From contig CAYUWB010000009.1 of NCBI GenBank assembly GCA_964448305.1, positions 1 to 45,871 of the forward strand: a stretch of 45,871 nucleotides of DNA, in the 5' to 3' direction. This document shows positions 16,753-25,088 of this stretch, in pieces. The stretch's first letter is position 1. Each line of letters starts with the position of its first letter. The notes under the pieces are model-generated. The model ran no database searches. It had not been told where the DNA came from and saw only the letters and a program-made list of their open reading frames with translations. Both the position numbers and the translations under genes were made by a program. The DNA comes from Thioglobus_C sp964448305. GTDB taxonomy: Bacteria; Pseudomonadota; Gammaproteobacteria; PS1; Pseudothioglobaceae.

Positions 16753-17397
16753 CTAATATGAGCGACTAATGGTGTTAAAACTGTCGCGTTTTTTCTGTGC
16801 TAATCGAGCAATAATAGCACTAACAATAAAGCCAACAATTAAACCCAATATGAGTATAAATAAGCTGTTTAGATTATTATCTGTATCAACAGAATCAAGT
16901 TGAGATTGCAAGTCATTGTTATGAGCAGAAAGCTTGGAATTTTTTTGCTCAAGTGCGCTTAAATCGGCGGTATTTTTAGTGATTGATTCTGCGTTTAAAG
17001 CTTTTATATCAACGATTGTAGAGGATAGAGATTTATTTTCTAATTGTAATTCTGCTAATGATTTTTTAAGATTTTCAATCTGCTTAAGGTGTTTACTATT
17101 GTCACCATTAACACCAGATTTGGCTGCTAAATTAGTGACATTTTTTGGCGCAGTTTGCGTTAGTTTGTCTGACAAAATCCAACCATTTAAGCCGTTAAAA
17201 CTTACCTGCGACCAGCCAGAATAATGCATGGTTATTCTCTGTAATTTTTCATCTTTAGAAAGCGACTTTAACACCTTAGACTCAGGTGTTTTGTCTAATC
17301 TTAAGGCGGCATTATCTTGAGTTGTGTAAACATTAGAGCTAGAAAACACACCAAAAGACAAAAATAAGAGTGAGATAAAAAATACGGTTTTTTTCAT
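16753..17397 (-). CDS. YgiM-like SH3-domain membrane protein (TIGR04211 type)
   Basis: 214 residues with signal peptide (MKKTVFFISLLFLSFGVFSSS), a bacterial SH3 domain at about 22-85 (LRLDKTPESKVLKSL...GWSQVSFNGLNGWI), a coiled coil at about 105-170, a transmembrane helix near 178-198 (LFILILGLIVGFIVSAII) and a short basic tail. The order matches E. coli YgiM. A periplasmic SH3 domain anchored to the inner membrane suggests cell-envelope binding; function is unknown. First gene of the ygiM-trx-hemH run. Confidence 0.82.
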   Translation of the reverse strand: MKKTVFFISLLFLSFGVFSSSNVYTTQDNAALRLDKTPESKVLKSLSKDEKLQRITMHYSGWSQVSFNGLNGWILSDKLTQTAPKNVTNLAAKSGVNGDNSKHLKQIENLKKSLAELQLENKSLSSTIVDIKALNAESITKNTADLSALEQKNSKLSAHNNDLQSQLDSVDTDNNLNSLFILILGLIVGFIVSAIIARLAQKKRDSFNTISRSY

Positions 17398-17643
17398 GAT
17401 AAGTAAATTTGTAAAATTCTCACTATAGTATAAGCAAAAACAGCCTTAAAAACCAAAAAATAGTAGAAAATATAGTAAAAATCATTAAAAATCAGTTGGT
17501 TACGAGTATTATTTTGACTCTTTATTTTTTAAACGATTATCGGTACTGGTTAGTTGAGATATTATTTTGATAAAAAAGTGGCTTAAATCGAAAATTTGAG
17601 GCTAATTGGTAAAAATAGGGCGAAAACTTACTTTTTTCGAATC

Positions 17644-18081
17644 TTAAGTGTTGATCACCAACTTCTTTCCAACAAATTTATCGGTTAGTCGGTATTTTTG
17701 TTTTGGACTTTTTGGTTTTTCAGGAATGGTTAATTCAAAAAATCCAAATTTTATTAATGGATCTAAAACTGATTGCTTAAATTTTGTCTTATTGGTTCTT
17801 TTTAAAATTTTTATCAGCTCGGCAGCTGAGTTTTCATGAGTGCAATTCTTTAAAATTTTGACTTGGTCCTGGGTGATTTCTTCAACATTAAAGCTTAGTC
17901 CCTTCTTGGTCCCCGATATATCTTTTGGCCTTTGTTCTTCTATGTTTTCGGCAAATTCAAAACCTTGCTGAGTTGTGCCAGTTTTGTTAACAATATTACG
18001 CTTAAGATCTTTATTCCAATTTGAGTTTTTGCTATTTTTATCAGCACTTTCACTTTTTTTGTTTCGACTAAATAGGCTCAT
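17644..18081 (-). CDS. Hypothetical protein with winged-helix-like C-terminus
   Basis: 145 residues. The first 55 are charged and low in order (NKKSESADKNSKNSNWNKD). The last 75 resemble the small winged-helix domain found at the C-terminus of some Fic and RecG/AlbA-type proteins: KFKQSVLDPLIKFGFFELT, then KQKYRLTDK. No catalytic domain is attached. It may be a free-standing remnant or a small DNA-binding protein. No clear ribosome binding site precedes the ATG, and AT-rich spacers flank both ends. Confidence 0.55.
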   Translation of the reverse strand: MSLFSRNKKSESADKNSKNSNWNKDLKRNIVNKTGTTQQGFEFAENIEEQRPKDISGTKKGLSFNVEEITQDQVKILKNCTHENSAAELIKILKRTNKTKFKQSVLDPLIKFGFFELTIPEKPKSPKQKYRLTDKFVGKKLVINT

Positions 18082-18175
18082 AATTATTAAAATAAAGACA
18101 AATCAATGGGCAAAGTTTAACAAAAATCTTGGTTTTGCACTAAATATTTAATCAAATAAAGCCAAAAAGTTAATG

Positions 18176-18955
18176 CTATTGGCTTAATATTTGATCTAAA
18201 AATAACTTTAAGCGATCTGATTCAGGCTTGTTAAAGAAGGAATCAGGCTTGTTTTCTTCAATCACCTGCCCTTCATCCATAAAGATAATGCGATCAGCCA
18301 CCTTTTTAGCAAAGCCCATTTCATGCGTTACACAAATCATGGTAATACCCTCTTTGGCTAATTCCACCATAACATCTAGCACTTCTGAGATCATCTCAGG
18401 ATCAAGTGCAGAAGTCGGCTCGTCAAAGAGCATAATCTTTGGTGAGGTACATAAAGCCCTGGCAATCGCCACACGTTGTTGTTGGCCGCCACTCAGTTGA
18501 TTTGGGTACTTATAAGCTTGGTCCTTGATGCCCACTCTATCCAGTAACTGCAAGGCTTTCTCTCTTGCTTCCTGTTTGGTTTCATGATGTACCCAGATAG
18601 GCGCTAAAGTTAGGTTGTCAATGATGCTTAAATGTGGAAAAAGGTTAAAGTGTTGAAACACCATAGAAACTTCAGAACGCACTTGTCTGATCTTTTTAAC
18701 ATCATCGGTTAACTCTGTTCCATCAACAACAATAGAGCCTTCTTGAAACTTCTCAAGAAAGTTAACACAGCGAATTAAAGTAGATTTGCCACTACCTGAA
18801 GGTCCACAGACCACGATAATCTCGCCCTCTTTAACTTTAAGATCAATACTCTTAAGAGCGTGAAAGTCGCCATACCACTTGTTAAGGCCACTGATCTCGA
18901 TAATATCACAACAACCTTTTTCGCCTATTTTTTCTTTATTTATTAATTCACTCAT
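18176..18955 (-). CDS. aapP: General L-amino acid ABC transporter, ATP-binding protein
   Basis: 259-residue polar-amino-acid-family ATPase with Walker A GPSGSGKST, signature LSGGQQQRVAIARAL, Walker B IMLFDEPTSALDPE and the switch His in CVTHEMGFAK. It powers import through AapQ/AapM of amino acids bound by AapJ. Last gene of the aapJQMP operon, 8 nt after aapM. Confidence 0.93.
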   Translation of the reverse strand: MSELINKEKIGEKGCCDIIEISGLNKWYGDFHALKSIDLKVKEGEIIVVCGPSGSGKSTLIRCVNFLEKFQEGSIVVDGTELTDDVKKIRQVRSEVSMVFQHFNLFPHLSIIDNLTLAPIWVHHETKQEAREKALQLLDRVGIKDQAYKYPNQLSGGQQQRVAIARALCTSPKIMLFDEPTSALDPEMISEVLDVMVELAKEGITMICVTHEMGFAKKVADRIIFMDEGQVIEENKPDSFFNKPESDRLKLFLDQILSQ

Positions 18956-18963
18956 TTTTTTAC

Positions 18964-20061
18964 CTACTTGTGTTCCGTGCTAAAGCGCACTTCTAATCTT
19001 TTTGAATAACGGCTCATTGAATACAAAATCACCCAAACAACCATGGCAACGAATACGTAGCCTTCAGTTTCTCTTCCTAGCCAGTTTGAATTACTGGTGG
19101 CTGCGCCTACAATCGCTAGCATATCAAACAAGCCAATAATCAATAGCAAAGTTGTGTCTTTAAACAAAGCAATAAATGAGCCAACAATATTTGGAATAGA
19201 AATCTTTAAGGCTTGTGGCAGGATAATAAGCACTGTTTTTTGCACAAAGCTAAGACCTACAGCATCTGCAGCCTCGTATTGCCCCCTGGGAATGGCTTGC
19301 AATCCACCACGAATCACCTCTGCAATATAGGCGGTTTGGAATAAAGTAATGCCAATTAAAGCTCTGAGTAATTTGTCAAAATCCATGCCTGCCGAGAAAA
19401 ACAGCGGCAAGACAACAGAGGCCATAAATAAAATAGTAATCAGTGGTACGCCACGTATAAACTCGATATACACCACTGAAATAAACTTCACAACACGCAT
19501 TTTAGACTGTCGTCCTAATGCAAACAAAATACCCAATGGAAAGGAGGCGACAATACCAACGGCTGCCACCACCACAGTGAGCGTCAGCCCACCCCATTTA
19601 TCGGTTTCGACAATCTCTAAGCCTAGTCCGCCATAGAGCAAAACAAAGGCAACAATAGGGTAAATTAAGAAAGATCCAATAATGTAGTGCGCTCTATATT
19701 GTGATTTTTTAATCAAAGCCCCAAAAGCAACCAGTGCCACAACAATACCAAACATAGTGTTGACGCGCCATAACTCTTCTTGTGGGTAAAATCCATAGAT
19801 AAACATTTTAAGATTAGAATCAATAAAAGCCCAGCATGCACCTTCTCGGCCACAAGATTGATTGTCTGCCGTTAAATCAAAATTAGCATCAAAAATTGTC
19901 CAATTTAGAATCGGTGGCAGCAGTAAATAAATGATATATAACGCGATAAAAGTAAGCGCAATGTTAAGTGAGGATGAGAATAGGTTGTTTTTTAGCCATG
20001 CAATAGCCTTAGTTTGCGATTGTGGCGGTTGTTTTGTTTCTTTTAACGAGTAGATTGCCAT
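18964..20061 (-). CDS. aapM: General L-amino acid ABC transporter, permease AapM
   Basis: 365-residue inner-membrane permease. Several hydrophobic helices surround a BPD-type core with the EAA loop (EVIRGGLQAIPRGQYEAADAVGL, then ILPQALKISIPNIVGSF) that contacts AapP. The length and the periplasmic insert after the first helix (with NQSCGREGACWAF) match AapM rather than the shorter HisM/GlnP type. Lies between aapQ (5 nt away) and aapP. Confidence 0.92.
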   Translation of the reverse strand: MAIYSLKETKQPPQSQTKAIAWLKNNLFSSSLNIALTFIALYIIYLLLPPILNWTIFDANFDLTADNQSCGREGACWAFIDSNLKMFIYGFYPQEELWRVNTMFGIVVALVAFGALIKKSQYRAHYIIGSFLIYPIVAFVLLYGGLGLEIVETDKWGGLTLTVVVAAVGIVASFPLGILFALGRQSKMRVVKFISVVYIEFIRGVPLITILFMASVVLPLFFSAGMDFDKLLRALIGITLFQTAYIAEVIRGGLQAIPRGQYEAADAVGLSFVQKTVLIILPQALKISIPNIVGSFIALFKDTTLLLIIGLFDMLAIVGAATSNSNWLGRETEGYVFVAMVVWVILYSMSRYSKRLEVRFSTEHK

Positions 20062-20066
20062 AATAG

Positions 20067-21230
20067 TTATTTACCCTTAATTTGCATTTTCTTGTTAAAA
20101 ATATTCAAGATTAATGAGATAACCAGTGATATCGTTAAATACACCAGCATCGTTAATATAATAATTTCAATGGCTTGGCCAACGACATTTAAGACCGTAC
20201 CTGAAAATATAGTAACCAACTCTGTATAGCCAACCGCTGCCGCTAAAGAGGAGTTCTTAGTCAGATTTAAGTATTGATTGATAATCGGCGGTATTGCCAC
20301 CCTTAGTGCTTGCGGCAATACTACCAATCTTAATGATTGTGTCTGTGTCAGGCCCATGGCTGATGCCGCCTCTTTTTGCCCATTATCAACAGACTCGATG
20401 CCAGAGCGAATGGCCTCAGCGATATAAGTAGCAGTATAAATACTCAAAGCAAAGGCCAGGGCAAAAAACTCAATAGATAAATCTACACCGCCTCTAAAAT
20501 TAAAACCCTTTAGCGCTGGATAGTCTAATTGCACACCAAAGAATAGATAAACCACAATTGGTAGCAATACAACCAACCCTAAAAAGTGTGGAATAGTATT
20601 GGTCACTATGCCCGTTTCATCGTGCTTCTTGTCACTATGTTTTTTAACAAAAATATAAGCAATAATGCCAACAACAAGACTTGCAAGTACAAAATAAAAC
20701 CCACTTTCTATAATGGGCTTAGGTAGATACAATCCTCTTGAGTTGAGAAAAACAGTATCAAAGAAATTGATACTATTTTTAGGGGATGGAAAAGCGCTAA
20801 GCGCTATTGAATACCAGAATAGAATTTGAAGTAGTATGGGTATATTTCTAAAAATCTCAATATACACAGTGGCTATTTTTCTAATCAAATAGTTACTAGA
20901 CAAACGCGAAATACCAATAATCAGGCCTAGAACTGATGCAAAAAATATACCGGTGATTGCAACCACTAAGGTGTTAACAATACCCACATAAAAGGCTTGT
21001 AGATTGGTTGATGCTGGTGAGTACTCTAAAAAGAAGTTGTCATTAACAGCAAAACCAGCTTCGTCACTTAAAAAACCAAAACCACTTCGAATGCCTCTTT
21101 GCTCAATATTGAGCATCATGTTATCAAAAGCTTGATAAGCAAAATAAGCAATAACAGCAACGGCTAACACCTGAAATAAGATCGCTCTAATTTCGTTGTT
21201 ATAAAGTAGTGATTTTAGTTTTGTAAGCAC
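20067..21230 (-). CDS. aapQ: General L-amino acid ABC transporter, permease AapQ
   Basis: 387-residue membrane permease partner of AapM. N-terminal helix at about 17-35, a periplasmic stretch, then the BPD core with the EAA loop AIRSGIESVDNGQKEAASAMG followed by VVLPQALRVAIPPIINQYLNLTKNSSLA. Separated from aapJ by a strong hairpin (21246-21278), which should lower permease expression relative to the binding protein. Confidence 0.92.
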   Translation of the reverse strand: MLTKLKSLLYNNEIRAILFQVLAVAVIAYFAYQAFDNMMLNIEQRGIRSGFGFLSDEAGFAVNDNFFLEYSPASTNLQAFYVGIVNTLVVAITGIFFASVLGLIIGISRLSSNYLIRKIATVYIEIFRNIPILLQILFWYSIALSAFPSPKNSINFFDTVFLNSRGLYLPKPIIESGFYFVLASLVVGIIAYIFVKKHSDKKHDETGIVTNTIPHFLGLVVLLPIVVYLFFGVQLDYPALKGFNFRGGVDLSIEFFALAFALSIYTATYIAEAIRSGIESVDNGQKEAASAMGLTQTQSLRLVVLPQALRVAIPPIINQYLNLTKNSSLAAAVGYTELVTIFSGTVLNVVGQAIEIIILTMLVYLTISLVISLILNIFNKKMQIKGK

Positions 21231-21245
21231 AAAAAAAAACTTGAT

Positions 21246-21278
21246 AAAAAAAATGGCTAACTCTTCAGTTAGCCATTT
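21246..21278 (-). terminator. Intrinsic terminator/attenuator between aapJ and aapQ
   Basis: A perfect 12-bp stem (21251-21262 with 21267-21278) with a 4-base loop is followed on the minus strand by a run of eight T (21253 down to 21246). It sits 18 bp after the aapJ stop and before aapQ. A partial terminator here would give more binding protein than permease, a common arrangement in ABC operons. Confidence 0.85.
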
Positions 21279-21295
21279 TGTGTTTTATTTAGACT

Positions 21296-22318
21296 TTATC
21301 TAAACGCTGGGGCATACAAGATACCGCCTTTAAGCCACTGCTGGTTTACACCACGTGGAAGCTGAATTGGTGTTGACATGCCGATGTTTCTTTCGAAACT
21401 TTCGCCATAGTTGCCCACTTGCGCAATAATATTACGTGACCAATCTTTGCTAAGACCTAAGCTTTCATTAAGCTTGCCAGATTTTCCTTGTAGTCTTTGT
21501 ACACCAGGACTAGTAGAAGCGTCATCGATGTTAGCTGAAGTAATGCCTAATTCTTCTGCTTCAATCATTGCATTTAATGACCATCTAACAATATTAAGCC
21601 AAGTGTTGTCATCCTTACGCACAACCGGACCTAAAGGCTCTTTAGAAATAACATCGCCTAAAACAACCGCAGAGCTAGGATCTTTAAGGGTTGATCTAAG
21701 ACCAGCAAGCTGAGATACGTCAGATGTTAGTGCATCACAACGACCTGCTTCAAAACCACCTTTGGTTTGCGCAGATGTATCGTAAGTAACGGCTTTAAAG
21801 TCCATCTTGTTTGAACGGAAGTAATCGGCTAAGTTAAGCTCAGTTGTTGTTCCCGCTTGAATACAAAATGAAGCACCGTCTAACTCTTTCACACTGTTAA
21901 CGCCCAATGACTTCTTAACCATAAAGCCTTGACCATCATAGTAGTTAACACCAGCAAAAGTAAGACCTAGTGAAGTATCACGAGTATGTGTCCAAGTTGT
22001 GTTTCTAGACAACATATCGATCTCACCAGATGATAATGCAACAAAACGCTCTTTAGCCGTTAACGGTACAAATTTCACTTTTTTGGCATCGCCTAAGGTA
22101 GCTGCAGCAACTGCACGACAAACATCAACATCAATACCAGACCAGTTACCACTTGCATCAGGGCTAGAAAAACCTGGTGTACCTGTTGATACGCCACACG
22201 TTAAACTTCCCTTAGACTGTACATCCTTTAAAGTGTCAGCATGGAATATACCTGCTTGCACACTAAAACTACCAATCGTTAATAACGATACAGCAGACAA
22301 TTTTAATAATTGATTCAT
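21296..22318 (-). CDS. aapJ: General L-amino acid ABC transporter, periplasmic binding protein
   Basis: 340-residue solute-binding protein with signal peptide ending near FSVQA, then the family-3 fold: LTCGVSTGTPGFSSPD, GIDVDVCRAVAAATLGD, VPLTAKERFVALSSGEIDML and EPLGPVVRKDDNTW. Binds a range of L-amino acids and delivers them to AapQM. ATG at 22318 is chosen because AGAGGGGA precedes it and the signal peptide begins there; the extra upstream codons to 22393 are not peptide-like. Confidence 0.94.
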   Translation of the reverse strand: MNQLLKLSAVSLLTIGSFSVQAGIFHADTLKDVQSKGSLTCGVSTGTPGFSSPDASGNWSGIDVDVCRAVAAATLGDAKKVKFVPLTAKERFVALSSGEIDMLSRNTTWTHTRDTSLGLTFAGVNYYDGQGFMVKKSLGVNSVKELDGASFCIQAGTTTELNLADYFRSNKMDFKAVTYDTSAQTKGGFEAGRCDALTSDVSQLAGLRSTLKDPSSAVVLGDVISKEPLGPVVRKDDNTWLNIVRWSLNAMIEAEELGITSANIDDASTSPGVQRLQGKSGKLNESLGLSKDWSRNIIAQVGNYGESFERNIGMSTPIQLPRGVNQQWLKGGILYAPAFR

Positions 22319-22393
22319 AAAACTTCCCCTCTTAACATTTAACAAATAAAAGCAATTCCCCCAAGGAATTACAAAAGTTAAGTTTAGCAACAA

Positions 22394-22585
22394 TTAGTGC
22401 TGTTTGTAGGTATTTTTTTGAAAAAAGGATAAAAAGCCCAAGATCAATGTCACAGAAACAATGATTGACAAGGGTTTAAGGTGTGTCAGAGGCGAGTAAG
22501 AACTGTATATAGAGGCTAAAGACGAGCTACCAACTAACAGCATAAATAATGCCGATAACGGCTTAATAAGTCGTAAAACTTTCAT
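22394..22585 (-). CDS. Small membrane protein, unknown function
   Basis: 63 residues with two hydrophobic segments (about 8-26 and 39-54) and a basic end. Not recognised. A very strong GGGGGAGG ribosome binding site just before the ATG supports translation. It lies 75 nt upstream of aapJ and 32 nt after the Sel1 gene in the same direction, so it may be part of the transporter transcript. Confidence 0.65.
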   Translation of the reverse strand: MKVLRLIKPLSALFMLLVGSSSLASIYSSYSPLTHLKPLSIIVSVTLILGFLSFFQKNTYKQH

Positions 22586-22617
22586 TTTCCTCCCCCAAGG
22601 TGTGTTTGATTGTTTTT

Positions 22618-22974
22618 TTAGTGAAGTGTAACGCCGTTTAATAATTTAGCCACGATTGACTCTGCAGAGCACGAGCTCTTTAAAGAAGCCTTGGCAAACC
22701 ATTTATTAGCTTGTTTTGCATCCGCTTTAGTACCATCACCATACAAATACGAGAAAAACACATTGTACTGTGCTAGTAAGTTACCTTGTTGAGCAGCACG
22801 CTGGTACCAGTAAAAAGCATGGTTAGCGTTCTTTTGAACATGAATACCTTTTTGAAAGATGTTGGCTAATGCGTACTGTGCGTCGGCATCACCCGTATAG
22901 GCTTTTTGTTGAAGATCGATCGTCTCAAGATTTAGCTCAGATTCTGCTAATAAGTGCTGGTGCATTTGGTTCAT
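22618..22974 (-). CDS. Sel1-repeat protein
   Basis: 118 residues with two Sel1-like (TPR-type) repeats: DADAQYALANIFQKG...AFYWYQRAAQQGN and LAQYNVFFSYLYGDGT...ANKWFAKAS. No signal peptide, so cytoplasmic protein-protein interaction is likely. Preceded by AGGGGA and a good minus-strand promoter, and followed closely by the small membrane protein and aapJ. Function in relation to amino-acid uptake is not known. Confidence 0.8.
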   Translation of the reverse strand: MNQMHQHLLAESELNLETIDLQQKAYTGDADAQYALANIFQKGIHVQKNANHAFYWYQRAAQQGNLLAQYNVFFSYLYGDGTKADAKQANKWFAKASLKSSCSAESIVAKLLNGVTLH

Positions 22975-23008
22975 AACAATTCCCCTGTTTTGTTGTTGAT
23001 TTATGCGA

Positions 23009-23037
23009 AATATACCATCACTTTTTTGGCTTGTAAA
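23009..23037 (-). promoter_or_regulatory. Promoter of the Sel1 gene (and possibly the aap operon)
   Basis: On the minus strand TTTACA (23032-23037) and TATATT (23009-23014) are 17 bp apart, about 35 bp before the Sel1 start at 22974. No other obvious promoter was picked out in front of aapJ, though one in the 75-base spacer cannot be ruled out. Confidence 0.65.
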
Positions 23038-23148
23038 GTGCTTTTTTATAAAAAAATTAACTATTATTTTTTTATTTTTAAATCAATGACTTATAAGATA
23101 ATTATGGTACTTTTACCACTACTAGTATTTTTTAACTAAAATGAATGC

Positions 23149-23213
23149 TTTACAATAGTGGTAAAAAATAACTATAATAGGTAAAAAATATAAGGAATTT
23201 TAGGTAAAAAATC
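23149..23213 (+). promoter_or_regulatory. nadE promoter with three GGTAAAAAAT direct repeats
   Basis: -35 TTTACA (23149-23154) and -10 TATAAT (23173-23178) are 18 bp apart. GGTAAAAAAT occurs at 23160-23169 (between -35 and -10), 23180-23189 (at the expected start of transcription) and 23203-23212 (against the ATG), spaced 20 and 23 bp, about two helical turns. An inverted partial copy TTTTACC lies at 23111-23117. The layout is that of tandem repressor sites. The natural candidate binder is the HTH domain of the gene itself. Confidence 0.65.
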
Positions 23214-25088
23214 ATGGCAAATAAAACCAAAGACTATCTGGCTAAAGTACGCAAGAAGACTGGCTTTTCAGACTACAAAATCTCCCAAGAATACGACATT
23301 AATCAATCAAATCTAAGTAAATATAAATCAGGAAAATCAGCACTATCTGAGATGCATGCCTGGCTATTTGCTGATATTTTGGGTATTAATCCTGCTGAAG
23401 TAGTAGCCAACACCAAACTTGAGCACGCAAAACTCACCAACAATAAATCGAAGGCCAATTTTTGGCAGGAGCAGTTAGAAAAGCTTTCAAACGGCTCAGA
23501 GCCTATCAAAATCAAACTTGCGCAAATTAACCCTGTTGTTGGCGATTTGAACAATAACGCTCAAACAATCATTGATCTCTCACATGAAGCCTTTGATACT
23601 GGCACCCATTTACTGGTTTTTCCAGAATTGGCACTGATTGGTTATCCACCAGAAGACTTATTGTTACGAGAAGGTTTTATTGATCAAATTGAATCAACCA
23701 TTGAACACATACGCACTCAATTGCCTGAAGACATCAGTGTGTTATTTGGTGCGCCTTCACGTGCTGAGGGCTGTTTATACAATAGCGCCTATCTGATTCA
23801 ACAAGGACGTATATACACTTACCATAAGCAATGCTTGCCAAATTACGGTGTATTTGATGAAAAACGCTATTTTGAACCTGGATCAGACGCTTTTGTATTC
23901 GAATGCCAGCAAACCAAAATTGGCGTGGTGATTTGTGAAGATGCTTGGGAGTCTGCACCAGTTGCTGCTGCGGTTAATCAAGGTGCACAAACCATTATCA
24001 GTCTTAATGCCTCGCCATTTCAGCTAGGCAAACACCAGCAAAGAATCAAAGCCATTCAGCAAAGAGTATTAGAAAACAAGGTTAACTTCATTTATGTTAA
24101 CGCGGTGGGTGGGCAAGATGAACTGGTATTTGACGGTGGTTCTTTTGTGATGGATGCCAGCGGCAGAATAACACACCAACTACCCTTCTTTCAAACCCTA
24201 ACCCATTCGCTAGATCAGCCACTTTTGCAAAACACCAACGAGCCTGTTGAAAAAACCATTTATGATGCCTTGGTTTTATCAACCAAAGACTATATTCAAA
24301 AAAATGGTGTATTTAATGGTGCAGTGATTGGCTTATCTGGTGGTATTGATTCTGCACTAACATTAGCCATTGCTGTGGATGCGCTAGGTGCTGAGCATGT
24401 ACAAGCGATTATGATGCCGTACGAATATACCTCTAGCATGAGTCTTGAAGACGCCAAAGCTCAAGCCAGTAGCATGAAGGTTGATTATCATGAAATCAAT
24501 ATTCACTCGATGGTTGATAGTTTTAATGCACAGCTATCGCCTTTGTTTGCCGGTACTGATGCCGACACCACTGAAGAAAATCTACAAGCCCGTATTCGAG
24601 GTACCCTACTGATGGCTGTTTCAAATAAATCAGGCAAAATTGTACTGACCACAGGCAATAAATCTGAGATGGCTGTAGGCTACGCTACCCTATATGGCGA
24701 TATGTCTGGTGGCTTTGCCCCACTTAAAGACATTGCTAAAACCTTGGTTTACCGTTTGGCCAATTATCGAAATTCTATTGAGTATGTGATTCCTGGGCGT
24801 GTTATTGATCGCGAGCCTTCTGCAGAGTTGGCACCCGATCAAGTGGATCAGGACTCATTACCACCTTATGCAGAGCTCGATGCAATCTTAGAATTGTTTG
24901 TTGAGCAAAAACAATCCATTGACCACATAGTAAAACAAGGCCACAGCCTTGATACGGTAAAGCGTATTAGTAGCCTAGTGCTTAATAATGAATACAAGCG
25001 TCGGCAAAGTGCACCAGGGCCTAAGGTTAGTAAAAATGCCTTTGGCAAAGAACGCCGTTATCCAATGACCTCTAAGTTTCAACCTTAA
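23214..25088 (+). CDS. nadE: Glutamine-dependent NAD+ synthetase with N-terminal HTH domain
   Basis: 624 residues. From about residue 98 it is a standard two-domain NadE: nitrilase-type glutaminase with E138 (FPEL), K205 (YHKQCLPNYG) and C241 (VVICEDAWES), then the synthetase with P-loop GLSGGIDSALTLAIA and TTGNKSEMAVGY. It converts nicotinate adenine dinucleotide to NAD+. Residues 1-95 are extra: an XRE/DUF3693-like helix-turn-helix (SDYKISQEYDINQSNLSKYKSG, LGINPAEV, then ANFWQEQLEKL). The NadE part has no Met near its normal start, so the fusion is encoded rather than a start-site error. Ends overlapping convergent pabB. Confidence 0.93.
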   Translation: MANKTKDYLAKVRKKTGFSDYKISQEYDINQSNLSKYKSGKSALSEMHAWLFADILGINPAEVVANTKLEHAKLTNNKSKANFWQEQLEKLSNGSEPIKIKLAQINPVVGDLNNNAQTIIDLSHEAFDTGTHLLVFPELALIGYPPEDLLLREGFIDQIESTIEHIRTQLPEDISVLFGAPSRAEGCLYNSAYLIQQGRIYTYHKQCLPNYGVFDEKRYFEPGSDAFVFECQQTKIGVVICEDAWESAPVAAAVNQGAQTIISLNASPFQLGKHQQRIKAIQQRVLENKVNFIYVNAVGGQDELVFDGGSFVMDASGRITHQLPFFQTLTHSLDQPLLQNTNEPVEKTIYDALVLSTKDYIQKNGVFNGAVIGLSGGIDSALTLAIAVDALGAEHVQAIMMPYEYTSSMSLEDAKAQASSMKVDYHEINIHSMVDSFNAQLSPLFAGTDADTTEENLQARIRGTLLMAVSNKSGKIVLTTGNKSEMAVGYATLYGDMSGGFAPLKDIAKTLVYRLANYRNSIEYVIPGRVIDREPSAELAPDQVDQDSLPPYAELDAILELFVEQKQSIDHIVKQGHSLDTVKRISSLVLNNEYKRRQSAPGPKVSKNAFGKERRYPMTSKFQP

